DNA from: Podospora bellae-mahoneyi
Lineage: Eukaryota > Ascomycota > Sordariomycetes > Sordariales > Podosporaceae
Assembly (NCBI RefSeq): GCF_035222275.1
Contig: NC_085883.1
Span: 62,001-126,000, forward strand
Reading direction: 5' to 3'
DNA: 64,000 nt
A program made the position numbers and the translations under genes. Under the pieces are notes generated by a model. The model had not been told where the DNA came from, did not search any database, and saw nothing but the letters and a program-made list of their open reading frames with translations. Positions 44,816-56,224 of the stretch are shown one piece after another. The stretch's first letter is position 1, and every line of letters begins with the position of its first letter.

Positions 44816-46654
44816 ATGGCGTCAAGACAACAAGCTTCGTTGCTGAGGAATCAGGATGACGAGGAACGAGACTATGACATGGCACTTCGTAATTTCCAGA
44901 GCGGTGCCTATCGCGACTGGCCCAATGAAGCAGGTGTAAGTGACGAGCTCATCATGGACTGAGCAACCATAGTTAATCATGCATGTGATCAGTTTGAGGG
45001 CCTTGGTGAAGAACGAGGTCCCGTTGAGGTTCCAGTTTCAGGACACATTCCCCTGTGGGCAATTGGCAGTCTCTATCGCACAGGGCCGGGCATCTACACC
45101 ATCGACGACACTCCCAAAGGAACATACCGCACCGAGCACTGGTTTGATGGCCTGGCGCATACTCACCGCTTCGACATTACCCCCGACCCCGATAATGAAA
45201 GCAAAGTCAAAGTATTTTACTCGTCTCGTCGGCAATCGGACCATCTCGTCGAACACATTAGGAAAACTGGAAGCATGAAGCACCTCAGCTTTGGTCAGAA
45301 GCGCGACCCTTGTCTCGGATTGTTCTCAAAGGTTATGGGGACGTGGCAAGCTGCGATGATCCCTCACGGGGAGAAATGGATGGAGAATGTCAGTGTGGCT
45401 ATTTTGCCGAACCCACCTGGACTGGAATCGGAATCAGGCAATTTGTTGGGCAACAAGACTACGGTCGGGAGGGCACCCCAGTCAGGGGGCCACCGAGTCC
45501 CTCTCCCCCAAAGTGTGTGGGCAACAACCGACAATAATCTCATGAAGCAAATGGACCCTGAAACCCTAGAGCCCATCGGCTTTGCAACACAGTCGGCGTT
45601 TCACCCCTCACTCAAGGGGCCTCTTTCATGCGCCCATCCACAAAGAGATCCCGTGAACGGCGACATCTACAACTTTAATCAAGACTTTGGAAGAGAGACT
45701 GTCTATCGTGTCTTTTGCGTCAGCGCATCGACGGGCCAGACCGAAATCATTGCCGAGCTGAGGGGAGAAGGTGTACACGCAGCCTATATTCACAGTTTCT
45801 TTCTGACGCAGCACTTTGTTGTTCTTTGCATTCCAGCGTCGCATATCGGATGGGGAGGCGTCAAGATCCCTTGGGCCGGGAATATCGTCGACGCCATGGA
45901 GCATTTTGACGAGTCCAAAAAGATGAAGTGGTTTGTAGTTGACCGCACCAACACAAAAAGAGGGATTGTGGGACGGTTTGAGTCCGACGCGGGCTTTTTC
46001 TTCCATTCGGTGAATGCATTCGAAGAGGATGATGGCAGACGGATCGTTTGTGACATGATGCGGTATCGGAACCTCGACGTCATTCAGAAGATGTACTGCG
46101 ACGTTATATTGCAGAGAGATGGAGCTACCGAGCGGTTTTGGGAAGTTGAGGAGAGGGCGAAGGGATCAATGCTTAGCCTCACAAGGTTTTCCCTATGTCT
46201 GGAACAGAGCAATCAGCCGAGATTTGTGCCGGTTGAGAAAGTCTTTGCAATACCTGCTCCGCACGCGGGAGAATTGCCAACAATCAATCCGCTCTTTGCG
46301 ACACGCAAGCACCGATATATCTACAGCTTGCCTTATCAGGGCAGGAGCACCATGATGGATGGAATTGTCAAGACAGACACACAAACTAGGGAGGTTCTGT
46401 TTTGGGATATTCCAAAGGGACACAGTCCTGGCGAAGCAATCTTTGTACCGAGACTACCAACAGGTTCCAACGCCGAGCAAGAAGAGGATGACGGGGTGCT
46501 TTTAAGCATTATTCTTGATGGGTTTGACAAAACAAGCTACCTTTTGTGTTTGGATGCAAAGACAATGAAGGAGCTAGGACGTGCCGAGCTTGCATTTGCG
46601 ATTGGGCTGGGATTTCACGGTGTGCATGTTACTGCAAGTAGTAAAGAGATATAG
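44816..46654 (+). CDS. carotenoid/stilbene cleavage dioxygenase
   Basis: Exons 44816..44935 and 44993..46654 (57-nt intron), 593 aa. Non-heme iron dioxygenase of the RPE65/CCD family that cuts a conjugated double bond into two carbonyls. The N-terminal block reads SGHIPLWAIGSLYRTGPGIY and WFDGLAHTHRFD. The four iron-binding His are probably His255 (CAHPQRDPVNGD), His307 (YIHSFFLT), His378 (FFFHSVNAFEE) and His582 (GFHGVHV), all in family positions. Fungal members include carotenoid-cleaving enzymes and lignostilbene/resveratrol-cleaving CAO types; sequence reading alone cannot choose. It shares an upstream region with the esterase. An aromatic catabolism role or apocarotenoid production is possible. 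Confidence 0.93.
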
Positions 46655-47590
46655 AGGGTGACTGGATCTTTTACGCGAACATAGTTGAATAAAAAGACTC
46701 TGAACGCCCCCATCTATCCTCGTCCAAACCCCTTAGTCTGGTGCTTTCTGAAGCTGAAGCTACATACTTCCACCTTTGCACCTCTTTCACCAAATCTTGG
46801 CCTCGCTGTATCAATTCACAATAGCTGAGGGGGTTTAGTTAGGCAGGCTGCACGCAGAGGAGTTCAGCTCCATTTGCATTTTGGCACCACAAGCATCAGC
46901 TCAAACACATCGCTTTGCTTCTTTCAAGTTGGATTCTATATAGACAAGTGTTAATTTTGTTTCTCTTATCACTGCTGTTACCTGAAGCTATATTCTCAAT
47001 CATGCATGCCATGAGCTTCCCTTGGCTCCTCATGCCAGACTGACATGGTAGCAATGGAGTTTTGAGTGAATGGGTTGAGGTCACATACCTATGGAACCAA
47101 CCTTGCGCTTCATCAACTACATAGCCATTTCCAGCCGCACCCAACACCCACGTAATTGAAGGCCCGGCAATTGAAGCCCTCGCAATCGAGCCTCTTGTGG
47201 GTGGTGGTGCTAGGCGCCACATCAATTTCAACACTCATATCCAACCCTACCCCAGCTGGGGGTTGCACGGTTGGCAATAGGAGGCGCTTCGGCGATCAGA
47301 CGAACAGGGATGATCTGGATCCATTTGAAATAAGGCGGCTGAATTCAGCTGACAAAAGCGAGTAGATTTGTGCGAGGGATATCGCTGCTGGCGATCGTGT
47401 GGGGCTCGCCGATCACTTTGATCTTTTGACATGGTACCGACTGACAGCTGGAACTTGCTTTGTTGGTGTGCGAGTCTCGAGTGCAGCAAACTCCAAGGTG
47501 AGAAAATATGCATGTATTGCTGATTACTATTGTGTGTATTGCCATCATGAAATGCAACTGCAATCTTTTCCAGTCCTCCCTTCAATCATC
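46655..47590. other. convergent spacer
   Basis: 3' flanks of the dioxygenase and PTH11-like genes. Short open frames exist on both strands with no motif. Nothing else is recognised. Confidence 0.4.
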
Positions 47591-48778
47591 TCAGATCTTT
47601 TCCCTTATGGTCTCTTCCTTTACCGAGTTGCCCCCTTCCAGATCCACACGCACCTCTGTGGTCCGCCAGATTTCTGCCTCCCCGTTCTGCCCATTCGACC
47701 CGAGAATGTCCTCCTCGCTCTGCGCCCGGCTGCTGGTCAAGCTCTTCATTCTGTTCGCGCCATTGACGTTGCTAACCCCGCTGGTCCCATTCATCCTGCC
47801 GTACCCGGTGGCACCTGTCTTCTTGGTGGACGCGTTGGCAGTCGTCAATCCAAAGTGCTGCAGCACCTGCTGGAAAGGCTTGCGCAGGCAAGGAATGCAA
47901 GCGGCGATGAAGGCGACCTGTTCCTCCACCAATGACCACGTACCCATCTGGATACCCTCCAAGTTGGGGTCTTCGGTAAGACCAAAGTTGGCCGCCATGG
48001 TCGCCTTGACTATGGACGCCGCAGAGGCGAAGATACCCAGAGCCATGAGGACACCGATAACAATACGTTCCCGGAGGGGGATCTGAACCTTTCGGAGGAA
48101 GGTCACGGGCATGAGGGCGAAGATGACGTCGGTGACAATGTTGAAGCTGGCGATGCAGATCGAGTTGACACGGATGGCGCCCTTGCTCCAGCACTTTGCG
48201 TCGACGACAAGGCCGAGGAGATCCCACGCGGCGTGGAGGGGAATGCACTGCAGGACGGCGGCCAGGGTGCCGTAGATGCTGACAATTACCTGGAGGGCGA
48301 TCATGACCCACAGGAAGTGACGGACAGACTTGCGCTGTTCGAGGCGGAGAAGCATGCCGGCGACGGAGATCTTGATGGCGGCCATGGACCAGGCCCAGAT
48401 GGGCTGGGACAGCACGGCAAGCTTGTTGGAGTAGATCACATCGGCGAGGGTAAAGGTCGAGGGGTCACCGCCGAAGGTGTAGGGGACGGTGAGGATAAGG
48501 AGGATGGAGTTGGTCAGGACGAGGACCCAGGCGGCGCTGATGACATAGTCATCCCATCCCATGTGGAAGACCGGGAAGGATCTCGTCCACAACCGGGCGC
48601 TGAAAAGGATGAAGGATATGATGTTGAGGGTGACGGCGGCGGCTGTGAAGGAGTGGGCAGCCGTGTTCGCGGCATCGGTGGGTACGGAGGGGATGAGACT
48701 TGGATCAGGTGGCCCGGCGAAGGCTCCCGGAGGAGGGCCGCTGGCGCTTCCCGAGGCGCCCGAAGTTGTTGGATCCAT
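47591..48778 (-). CDS. PTH11-like seven-helix receptor (fungal rhodopsin-domain family)
   Basis: Single exon, 395 aa from MDPTTSGASG. After a Gly/Pro/Ser-rich leader come about seven hydrophobic helices with family marks: RLWTRSFPVFHMGWDDYVIS after helix 1, NKLAVLSQPIWAWSMAAIK, LRLEQRKSVRHFLWVM, an extracellular Cys pair (CIPLHAAWDL and DAKCWSKGAIRVN), and PVTFLRKVQIPLRERIVIGV. The C-terminal tail of about 100 residues is Ser/Asn-rich and includes SSRAQSEEDILGS, a likely phosphorylated signalling tail. There is no CFEM domain. In plant-associated fungi, PTH11-type proteins sense surface or nutrient cues. The open frame continues upstream of the ATG with a hydrophobic stretch (LRFVRCCLFAFFAVCVVSQ), so an extended start with a signal peptide is an alternative. 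Confidence 0.86.
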   Translation of the reverse strand: MDPTTSGASGSASGPPPGAFAGPPDPSLIPSVPTDAANTAAHSFTAAAVTLNIISFILFSARLWTRSFPVFHMGWDDYVISAAWVLVLTNSILLILTVPYTFGGDPSTFTLADVIYSNKLAVLSQPIWAWSMAAIKISVAGMLLRLEQRKSVRHFLWVMIALQVIVSIYGTLAAVLQCIPLHAAWDLLGLVVDAKCWSKGAIRVNSICIASFNIVTDVIFALMPVTFLRKVQIPLRERIVIGVLMALGIFASAASIVKATMAANFGLTEDPNLEGIQMGTWSLVEEQVAFIAACIPCLRKPFQQVLQHFGLTTANASTKKTGATGYGRMNGTSGVSNVNGANRMKSLTSSRAQSEEDILGSNGQNGEAEIWRTTEVRVDLEGGNSVKEETIREKI

Positions 48779-50187
48779 CGTCCCGGCGCTTTGGCTCACA
48801 ACACAAACAGCAAAAAAAGCAAACAGACAGCAGCGAACAAAACGAAGAGAGGTGGTGGAGGATCTGCGATGAGATGTCAGGAAGCTGTCATGGCCCTGGG
48901 TCTGGGGGATCGGCACGCTCTTATCATCGTCCCAGGGCATCGGTTTCGGTTGGTCGCCGAGTCCACCATTGCAACCAAGCAAGATCGAATCTTTCACCCG
49001 ATTCGCAATCCGGGGCTCCATGTCGTCTCCATGTAGATGGATTCCCATGTTGCCTGCCGCGAATCTAGTGGAAAATTTCCCCTCCTGGCCTCGCATTAGC
49101 TCAACTGTCGAGGGGGCCAAAGCGCGTCCGAGCACCTGAGGTCTGAACCTCGCGTAGGGGTCTGGACATGTCAAAACAGTCAACGCACTGGTGCAACGAC
49201 ATTCGAGATTGCTCTCTCCACCTCGACGCCATGGGTCCAATGGGACGGTTCCCTGATTGCTGGGAAAGCCTCGACGCCTCACCTACCTACAATGGCAGCT
49301 GGGTGCTCTTCGGCGTGTGTGGGCAGGCACGATGGGCCCGCCTGAGGGCAGTATAGTTTGGTAAGTTTTGGTAGCACATTACAGCTTGAGAATACAAACA
49401 CGACCTTTTCCTTTTCCCCCTCTGTTTTTGACTGTTCGATATACCACACCTTGTGGCACGAACCCACCGTACGGACGCGCACGTGCTTGGAAATTCTGCC
49501 GAGGATTCGGGGGGACGATGCCAGAATTTTGTCTTCCACTAATCTTTAGCGAACATCGTGCCATCTACAGGAAACGCAATTAAAAAGCAGTCCCAAGCGA
49601 TCTTGGTGGGAACGGTGGAGACGGTTTCCCGGGGGCTCCCAAACAAAAGGGGTCTGGCAAGCAGCAGCGTTGTTCCTGCCATTGGTCTTCTCAGCGGACA
49701 ATGCGCTCTGTCCTTCCCATCACGCTGCTTCCTTCGTGCTATGTTTGAAGGCTTGAATGGGCAGGTCTCTAAATTCTCACTGCTGTCGCTTTGACGTTTG
49801 ACTAGTTGACAGCTGCAGCCCCTTCTCCGCCGCTCTTCCCTCAGACGGTTCTTCTCATGCATCCGCGGCCCTCTCCCTACGTACCTGACCTAGGCCGGCC
49901 CGGGAATAGTGCCCACCCTGGAGCCGAGTGTCCCGTCATCTGTGCGCGAAATTTTTGAGCACTCGCCGACATTTGGCGCTGAAGCATTTAATGTGTTTCT
50001 GCTTCGCTTCTTTGGCCCGACAGTGTTTCGTTCCTGGGCCGGGAGCAACATGGCGACTTTTCTTTCCCTCTCTTTTTGACTTGGCAAAACCCCCCCGCAA
50101 ATCGGACCGGAGGCCCGGGGCAACCAATCGATCGTCGCCCGAGCGTCGTCGCTGGCGAGATCGACGTGTCCCGGGGACGCTGATGAA
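48779..50187. other. 1.4 kb intergenic region
   Basis: Promoter of the PTH11-like gene and beyond. TACCTACC-type motifs lie near 49280 and 49875. No gene is supported. Confidence 0.4.
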
Positions 50188-50916
50188 CTATCTGTTGATG
50201 GCTAGCCGGGCTCGGACCTGGGTCCCATTTTCGTGACTGGTAAGGTCGATCCAACGCAGAGTCAGCGGGGTTGTGAGCTTTTTCGGGTTGGGAGCAGAGC
50301 GGAGGTGGTGGTGGATGGGGTGGCCAGTGGTCCGTTGCGTTGCAACGGGAAGGTCCGTGTGGTAGAGGGTGAAATCCGTTTCGAGTTTCATGGACTGGAG
50401 CACGCCGGAGACAAGGTCCCTTGCTGCGACCTTACGGGGCTGAGGGAGCAAGCGGTTGCGAGGAGAAGGAGAACCACGGCTTTCCGAAGCCGGTCTAGCC
50501 CCTGGATTTACACCAGAATTGCCCATCTCATCTTGTGCTATCACACTCACCAAAGCACCAGTTCTGGGTAAACCAAACCGATGAGCTGAGAGTAAAACCG
50601 CGTCGGCCCGTTCCTTTTCCAGGTCGTCTTCTGAAGCCATTATAGCCTTGACAAGAGGCTGTAGATAGTAGCTCCTGCACGGTATTCTCCACCGGTGCTT
50701 TTCCGCTTTGCACACGTCTGCCCTACGAGATAACAGCAGTTGGATCGTCAGAGGTGCGTCCATCAGGGCGGTGTACTCGACGAGCAGTATACTGTGCAAC
50801 ATGCTTGGGGCATGGTCGAAGCCCCCAGGCCATGGGCCTGAACCGGGACTGTGGAGATGAAAGCGCAACTCAAGATCAGCGAGCGGGTTGAATAGGCCGG
50901 AATATCTATACAACAT
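50188..50916 (-). CDS. possible hypothetical protein, weak support
   Basis: An open frame of 242 codons. Its second half has ordinary composition (ARDLVSGVLQSMKLETDFTL, TPLTLRWIDLTSHENGTQ), and an internal Met at 50640 begins MASEDDLEKERADAV. A GTGAGT donor and a CCAG acceptor 49 bases apart (within the segment after RTGAL) could form an intron, but splicing changes frame and soon meets a stop. No domain is recognised. It may be a real small gene, a fragment, or chance. Confidence is low. Confidence 0.25.
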   Translation of the reverse strand: MLYRYSGLFNPLADLELRFHLHSPGSGPWPGGFDHAPSMLHSILLVEYTALMDAPLTIQLLLSRRADVCKAEKHRWRIPCRSYYLQPLVKAIMASEDDLEKERADAVLLSAHRFGLPRTGALVSVIAQDEMGNSGVNPGARPASESRGSPSPRNRLLPQPRKVAARDLVSGVLQSMKLETDFTLYHTDLPVATQRTTGHPIHHHLRSAPNPKKLTTPLTLRWIDLTSHENGTQVRARLAINR

Positions 50917-51303
50917 ATGCCAAGGGGCAGTAGCATCATCATTTCAATGAAAATAACCAGCCAAAAGTTGAGTGGAACGGACACAACAGCATCGGGCGAG
51001 TATAATTTGGGGTTTTCTACGATTGGAGACTCGCGCTGGTCAAAACTGAAATTGTGCCTTTGTTGATATAGGTTTTCCTGGGCTTTGCTTCACACTCTGA
51101 AGCAGTACTCCTGAACTTTCTAAGCCCTTGTTCCTAGGTCTATTATGGAAATAAAGAGACAAATAGCAAAGACATCGATGATGGCATCGTCTTCTCTTCA
51201 AGATCAACACCCACTCATCCACCTATCAAAAAAGATAATGTGTCTCGCCTCTCTCCTTTATGCCTCCATGAGTTTAACCCCCACTTTGCATTCCATATAT
51301 CAA
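50917..51303. other. spacer before tRNA gene
   Basis: No gene is seen. It serves as the 5' flank of the tRNA. Confidence 0.4.
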
Positions 51304-51386
51304 GGCGTGGTGGCAGAGTGGTCTAATGCGCAAGACTAGAAATCTTGTTCCTTCGGGAGCGTCTGTTCGAATCAGGCCCACGTCGT
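51304..51386 (+). tRNA. tRNA-Ser (anticodon AGA)
   Basis: 83 nt without intron. Acceptor stem GGCGTGG pairs with CCACGTC plus discriminator G. The D-arm contains TGGCAGAGTGG. The anticodon stem CAAGA/TCTTG encloses loop CTAGAAA, giving anticodon AGA, which reads UCU Ser. A long variable arm (TTCCTTCGGGAGC) marks a class II tRNA. The T-arm is GTCTG, TTCGAAT, CAGGC. These are the internal pol III promoter boxes as well. Confidence 0.95.
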
Positions 51387-51398
51387 TGACAATTTCCT

Positions 51399-51403
51399 TT
51401 TTG
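51399..51403 (+). terminator. RNA polymerase III terminator of tRNA-Ser
   Basis: A run of five T, 12 bases after the tRNA end, as usual for pol III termination. Confidence 0.8.
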
Positions 51404-52115
51404 TCCTGACCATCTTCTCTTGTAGCGCAGCCTCCACTCTATCTCCCCAGGCCCACCCCATCTTTCGATCAAGCACACAGACAGGGACACAACGCCACAC
51501 CACACCAAAGTTAATTCCACTTCCCCTGATTACAACCTGGAAGTGCTCCAACTTTTTAAGCGGATGCAGGCAGCTTCCTAGAACCTACATGTACAAGGTA
51601 TCAACCTAATATAAAACAGGAACGAATTTGCAGCAGAGATCGATAACCGGAGGTAAAAAAAAACCCAAGAGGAGTCCATTTTTCCACAAAGCCCCTATCT
51701 ACATCCGGAAACTCCTTCGCGAGGTATCTGACGACAGAAATGACAAAATGATAACAGAGGTGAACCTGTTTTCCTAGACAAATATTTCCAACTTTCAAAG
51801 GATAGACAAGAAGTTGTTGAGGATGATGTCCCTTCCTGTCCGTCCCCATAAATAACAGAGCAGAGTCTATATACACAAATGTCCCTCCTCACCCAAACAC
51901 AGCAAAGGCATGACCAACAGCCCACCCATACACGCGCGCTGCTTCGCGACGACATTGGAGCGAAAATGAAAGGGAAAGGTTTTCCCAGATTGACGACGAG
52001 GTGCGACGCGACACTAAAAAGATTTACGGCCCATAGCAAAACAGAAATAAATACCGGATATGCAAACAGATTCAAGGGAATATCGAGAAACAAGGAAATC
52101 ACGCGGGTAACCGCT
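51404..52115. other. 3' region of the FLC/TRP-like gene
   Basis: Between the tRNA and the last exon of the minus-strand channel gene. Likely mostly 3' UTR; no gene is recognised. Confidence 0.4.
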
Positions 52116-54463
52116 CTAGTCGTACCCGGCGCCACGTTGCCATTGACTGCCAAAACCGTTAGTAAGACCGTTAAGCATCATCCAATATTGAGCTAGACTC
52201 ACTTTCCACCTTGCGGCTTTGGTGGTGACGAAGTCTTTGGTAAACTCCCGTCGCTCCCCGACGCCGTCAAGGGGCTCGGTGCCCTGACACTCCCACTGGG
52301 CTGATTTCTCAGGTGGTGGCCCTGTCCACCCGGTTTCTCCGACATGTAGACACCGCCTGGAACAATCATGGAACTCCTCACGCTATTCCTCGCCGAGTCC
52401 CTGACGCTCTTGAGGGAATACCGATTGGGACTCGTGTTGGATCCTGCTGTGCCAGGGCGTGGGAGCCCACCGACATTGGCAGGGCTCGACCGGGCACTCT
52501 CGTCATCGTCCAAGTCGATCGTCTTGCCAGTTCCGCGCGCTGTAGCGGCCAACGCATCCAACTCCGAGGTCGTGGCGATGTGCGTCTGGGACTTGATGAA
52601 GCTTGTGCGGTCGTCGTTCATAAACTGGTATCGTGTGTCGGGGTTGTTGTGGAACAGAATGATACCCGTGGTAATGATGAGCATGAGCAGGAGAATCAGC
52701 GAAAAGGCGGCGTTGGCAATCCAAAGAACGACACCAACCACTCCAATCACAAGACCGGGAAGACCAAACACATCGGTAAAAACGAAGAGGAAAATGGCGT
52801 TGACAAAGTTGAGGGAGCAAATGGCGATGTTGAAAGAGTTTGTCGACTTGTCCATGAAGGGACGGATCACACTGACGGTGATGAGGGCAGCTGCCTCAAC
52901 GATGATCAGGGCGACAGCCTGGACGACACCGGAGCGCTGGGCCAGCGCAATAAACATGCCCTTAACCAGGATGTAGACAAGTGTCGGGACGATGAAGTAG
53001 TAAGCCGAAGCGCGGTACTGAACGTACAAGAAGCCCCATTTGTTGAGAACGCGAGGCTCCGAGAACAGAATGTAGGCTGGGTTGCGGTGGAGCGCGACGC
53101 TGCGCCGGGCGATTTGGATAATTTTGAAAGCAGCGTAGCTCAAGGCGCCGAGCATGCTGAAAAGGAAGAACACGGCGAGAACAACGGCGCCCGGCGAGTC
53201 GACCTGCGTAAACTCCCACAGGCAAAGGATAACAACAGGGGGGAAGCAGACCAAGGTAAGGCGGAAGAGGATGCCCTTCAAGGTTGTCAACCACCCAGTC
53301 CTGAACTCGGAAAACCGGTCGCCCTTGGAAACCTTGAGCCTGACAGCCAATTCCACGCCCACCTTGAATAGCAGTACCAGAATGACCAAGACCAAGCACA
53401 AGATGTAGAAGAACGTGATGCCGGTCAAAAACAGGTTAGTTGTCTCAATCCGGGCCCGGAAGGCAACTCTTTGGATACCATAAACGATGTAGCTGCCCCA
53501 CTCGGTCTTTTCGTAAGAACGCTTTCCAAGAGTGCTGCCGTGGTGAGCAATATCGGTCACCCTTTTCTGAATGGCCTGGACGGCAGGCTCCAGCACCGGC
53601 AATGAGCGCTTCATCTTTTCAACCTGAACCGACACGATGCTGAGTGTGTCGAAAATGACGGAGGCTGTTCCGCCAGTGGAGCGCTGGTACCATGTCAGGA
53701 TGGTTTGGATGAAGCCGACCCTGATGATACCCATAGTCCACTGAAAATCCTGAGTCCATGACTGCACAACGGGAGGTAGCGAGACGCTGCAGAGGCCGAT
53801 CATGGCCTGAGACTGGAAGTAGGCGAGCAGAGCCAAGGTGTTGGCAGCAATATGGGAGGCGGCATTGGTGAAGCCCAGGCCCGCAACGATGGCGGATGCG
53901 ATGAAAGCCACGAGGATCACCGCAGCCGCAGCCCATTTCACGCCAATAAGATCAACAGTCTTTCCGTTGGATACATCAGCCTCCAGACACGCGATGGTCT
54001 GACCCTTGTTCTCTCCGGACGTCATGTTGATGTAGACCCTGACAGTCGCATCCAAGTCGGGGAATGTGTAGGCAATGCCTGGGATGACATCGAGCGCCTC
54101 TTTGTCGAAGGGTCCCAGGTTGAAGGGGTGCGTCATCTTTCCTGATACCATGGGACATAACCCCATGATTTTGGCCTCGCAGGGATCAACCGTGGTTTGA
54201 ATTGCCTTGTAGCCATAGGCGATGATGGTAATGTCGAACAACACATAGCCCTCGATGGATGATGTGGCCAGCAGGTCGATTGCAACGGTCCTGTTGTTGG
54301 GCGTGAAGACGACATCGAAGAGACTGGCCGTGAAGCCCGAGCTTGCCTGACAGGCGGCCAACGAACTCGATCGGAGGACAGATTCTGCGGTAACAACGAC
54401 GGGTAGAAGGAGGGTAGCGAGAGTGGAGATGGCGAAAAGAGGGTTCAAAGATGGAAGCCACAT
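52116..54463 (-). CDS. flavin-carrier/TRP-like membrane protein (ML-like and TRP domains)
   Basis: Main exon 52203..54463, with a last exon at 52116..52146, gives 763 aa. The signal peptide is MWLPSLNPLFAISTLATLLL. The ML-like lumenal domain (about residues 25-190) has paired Cys, for example VDPCEAKIMGLC. About nine to ten helices of the TRP/FLC domain follow (VKWAAAAVILVAFIASAIVA onward to LILLLMLIITTGIILF), then a Ser/Pro-rich cytoplasmic tail. Yeast Flc proteins and fission yeast Pkd2 share this plan and act in ER FAD import, wall integrity and calcium responses. The 56-nt terminal intron has donor GTGAGT, branch TACTAAC and CAG acceptor. If retained, the stop TGA within the donor ends the protein at PQGGK (754 aa); if spliced, the end is GGNQWQRGAGYD. 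Confidence 0.92.
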
Positions 54464-56224
54464 CTTGGTTGATGGGAAGCCCGACCGGGGCGGAAGGGCT
54501 TTGGATCGGTCGGGATTATGGGATGAAGGCTGTTCGGAGCTTGTTAATGGGTGGTCGACGGTTTGATGGCGGCTGGCGAGCAAACGAGACGGTCGGCGAC
54601 GGTGTGGTTTTGGCCCAGTTTTGTTCAGACTTGCATTCTCCTGTCGTGGTTCCAACGGTGGCCAGGCCTGAGTCAGCGTGAGGATGGCCGGGCGGCCCTC
54701 GATAACGGGCGACGGCAACGGCGACGGCGACGGTCGTTGGTTCGAGGTTCCGAATCGATGGTCGTGCGCATTCAAGCTTTCGAAAGTGTTCGTCCCAATT
54801 GGATTAGCGGAGATGGAGCGGGTGACGGGGGCTGGCTGGGGTTACGTGAGAAGGGCACAAGAGTAATAAACGAGTGACAGAGATTGTTGTTGACAGCGAC
54901 CGACAGGTTCCTAGCACGATGCCATCCAACAGTTCTTGGTAAGACAGACAGATCAACAAAGAACAGATCAAATTGCGCAAAAGCTAGAAGGAGGTTGATG
55001 GCTGATTGATGATGGATGGAGACAGGCAATTCGACGGCGAGTGGGGGGGAGGGTCTGCCGAAAACAGCGCCGCCTGGGAAAAGCTCGTGTCAAAGCAGTT
55101 GGGCAGATGCAGCGACCAGGGGCAGCCATGGCAGCACAAAAACAAAGGCACGGTGGCTGAGCCGCCCACGGGGAAAACGAGAATCCCGTCGAATTCAGCG
55201 TCAGCCAACAGTCAATTTCCTGCCGATGCGTCCTTGGCACACCCCGCTATGCCCCTTTGGGTGCTTATCGCTCTTATCGTGCCCTCCAGGATGAGGTCAT
55301 CTGCAGAAACGAGAGATCAACGGCCCCGTTTGGTTGGCTGGAAAAAGGCCTCGTCAGCTGAAAAGAGCGGGGCCGTCCCGATGCTTTGAGATGAACCACT
55401 TCAAAACTGAAAACTTCTACGAGATCAAACGAGAAATATCAAAAGCCACAGCCTCCTCCTCTACCAACCACATCTCCGTGTGCCGATATGCCATTAGCCA
55501 TCCAACAGACAAACACACGATCCGGTTGATTCCAGCAGACAAAAAAATCAGGGCTGAGCTCTGTTGGCTAGCCGGATTCGCCTGATTTGTAGTAGGGATG
55601 GCGCGAGCAGCGTATGAGCTGTTCCAGACAACCTTCGCGGTCTCCACTTTCTACCACAGGCTCTGCAAGCAAGTAAGCAGGGTTGAAGCAAGCCTTGACA
55701 TGACAGAGGTGCGAGATAGCATCTCCAGGATGAGGGTCCATGTTGCGAGCTACTGCCCAAGTAACTATATGTAACCAGTATGTAGACGACCTGCCACCAG
55801 GTTGTTCGTAGTGTATCTAGTCAATATCTAATTAGCAGGAATGATACGGTCACCGTAAGGTAACTAGAACTGCATACCGGGACATAGTCGCCATTGCTTT
55901 TTGGACTAGTTGACCCAACAGTCGCTTTTGTCGGTGTTTTCATCTTCAGACCAGCTTGTTGAAGATAGGAGAGGCGTGCCCTTTGCGAATATCCTTGAGG
56001 ACGCTTCTGTGGCGTTTTCCACTCATCCTGGAGAGTATGATGCAATGAGGAGAAATTGACTGAGGCATATGGATGAAATAGGATGAGGGGGAAGCTGGAT
56101 TTGTTGTATTCGCGAAGTGAAGCGGGAAACGCGATTAAAATGTTGGCAATTTTGATGGGCAAGCCTGGAAAGCAGAATCTGACCGTGCCTTACCACTCTA
56201 CCTCACCACTGGCGAAAATCGACA
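54464..56224. other. 1.8 kb intergenic region
   Basis: Promoter and 5' UTR of the FLC/TRP-like gene and flank of the ankyrin pseudogene. Short frames at 55006..55389 and 55968..56162 are motif-free. No gene is supported. Confidence 0.4.

Noticed and set aside
48233-49036. Plus-strand open frame of 267 codons
   Set aside because: Antisense to the PTH11-like gene, Gly/Asp-rich as expected for a shadow.
52313-53371. Plus-strand open frame of 352 codons
   Set aside because: It is antisense to the FLC/TRP-like exon; its acidic, Gln/Asn-rich composition is typical of a shadow frame and no domain is visible.
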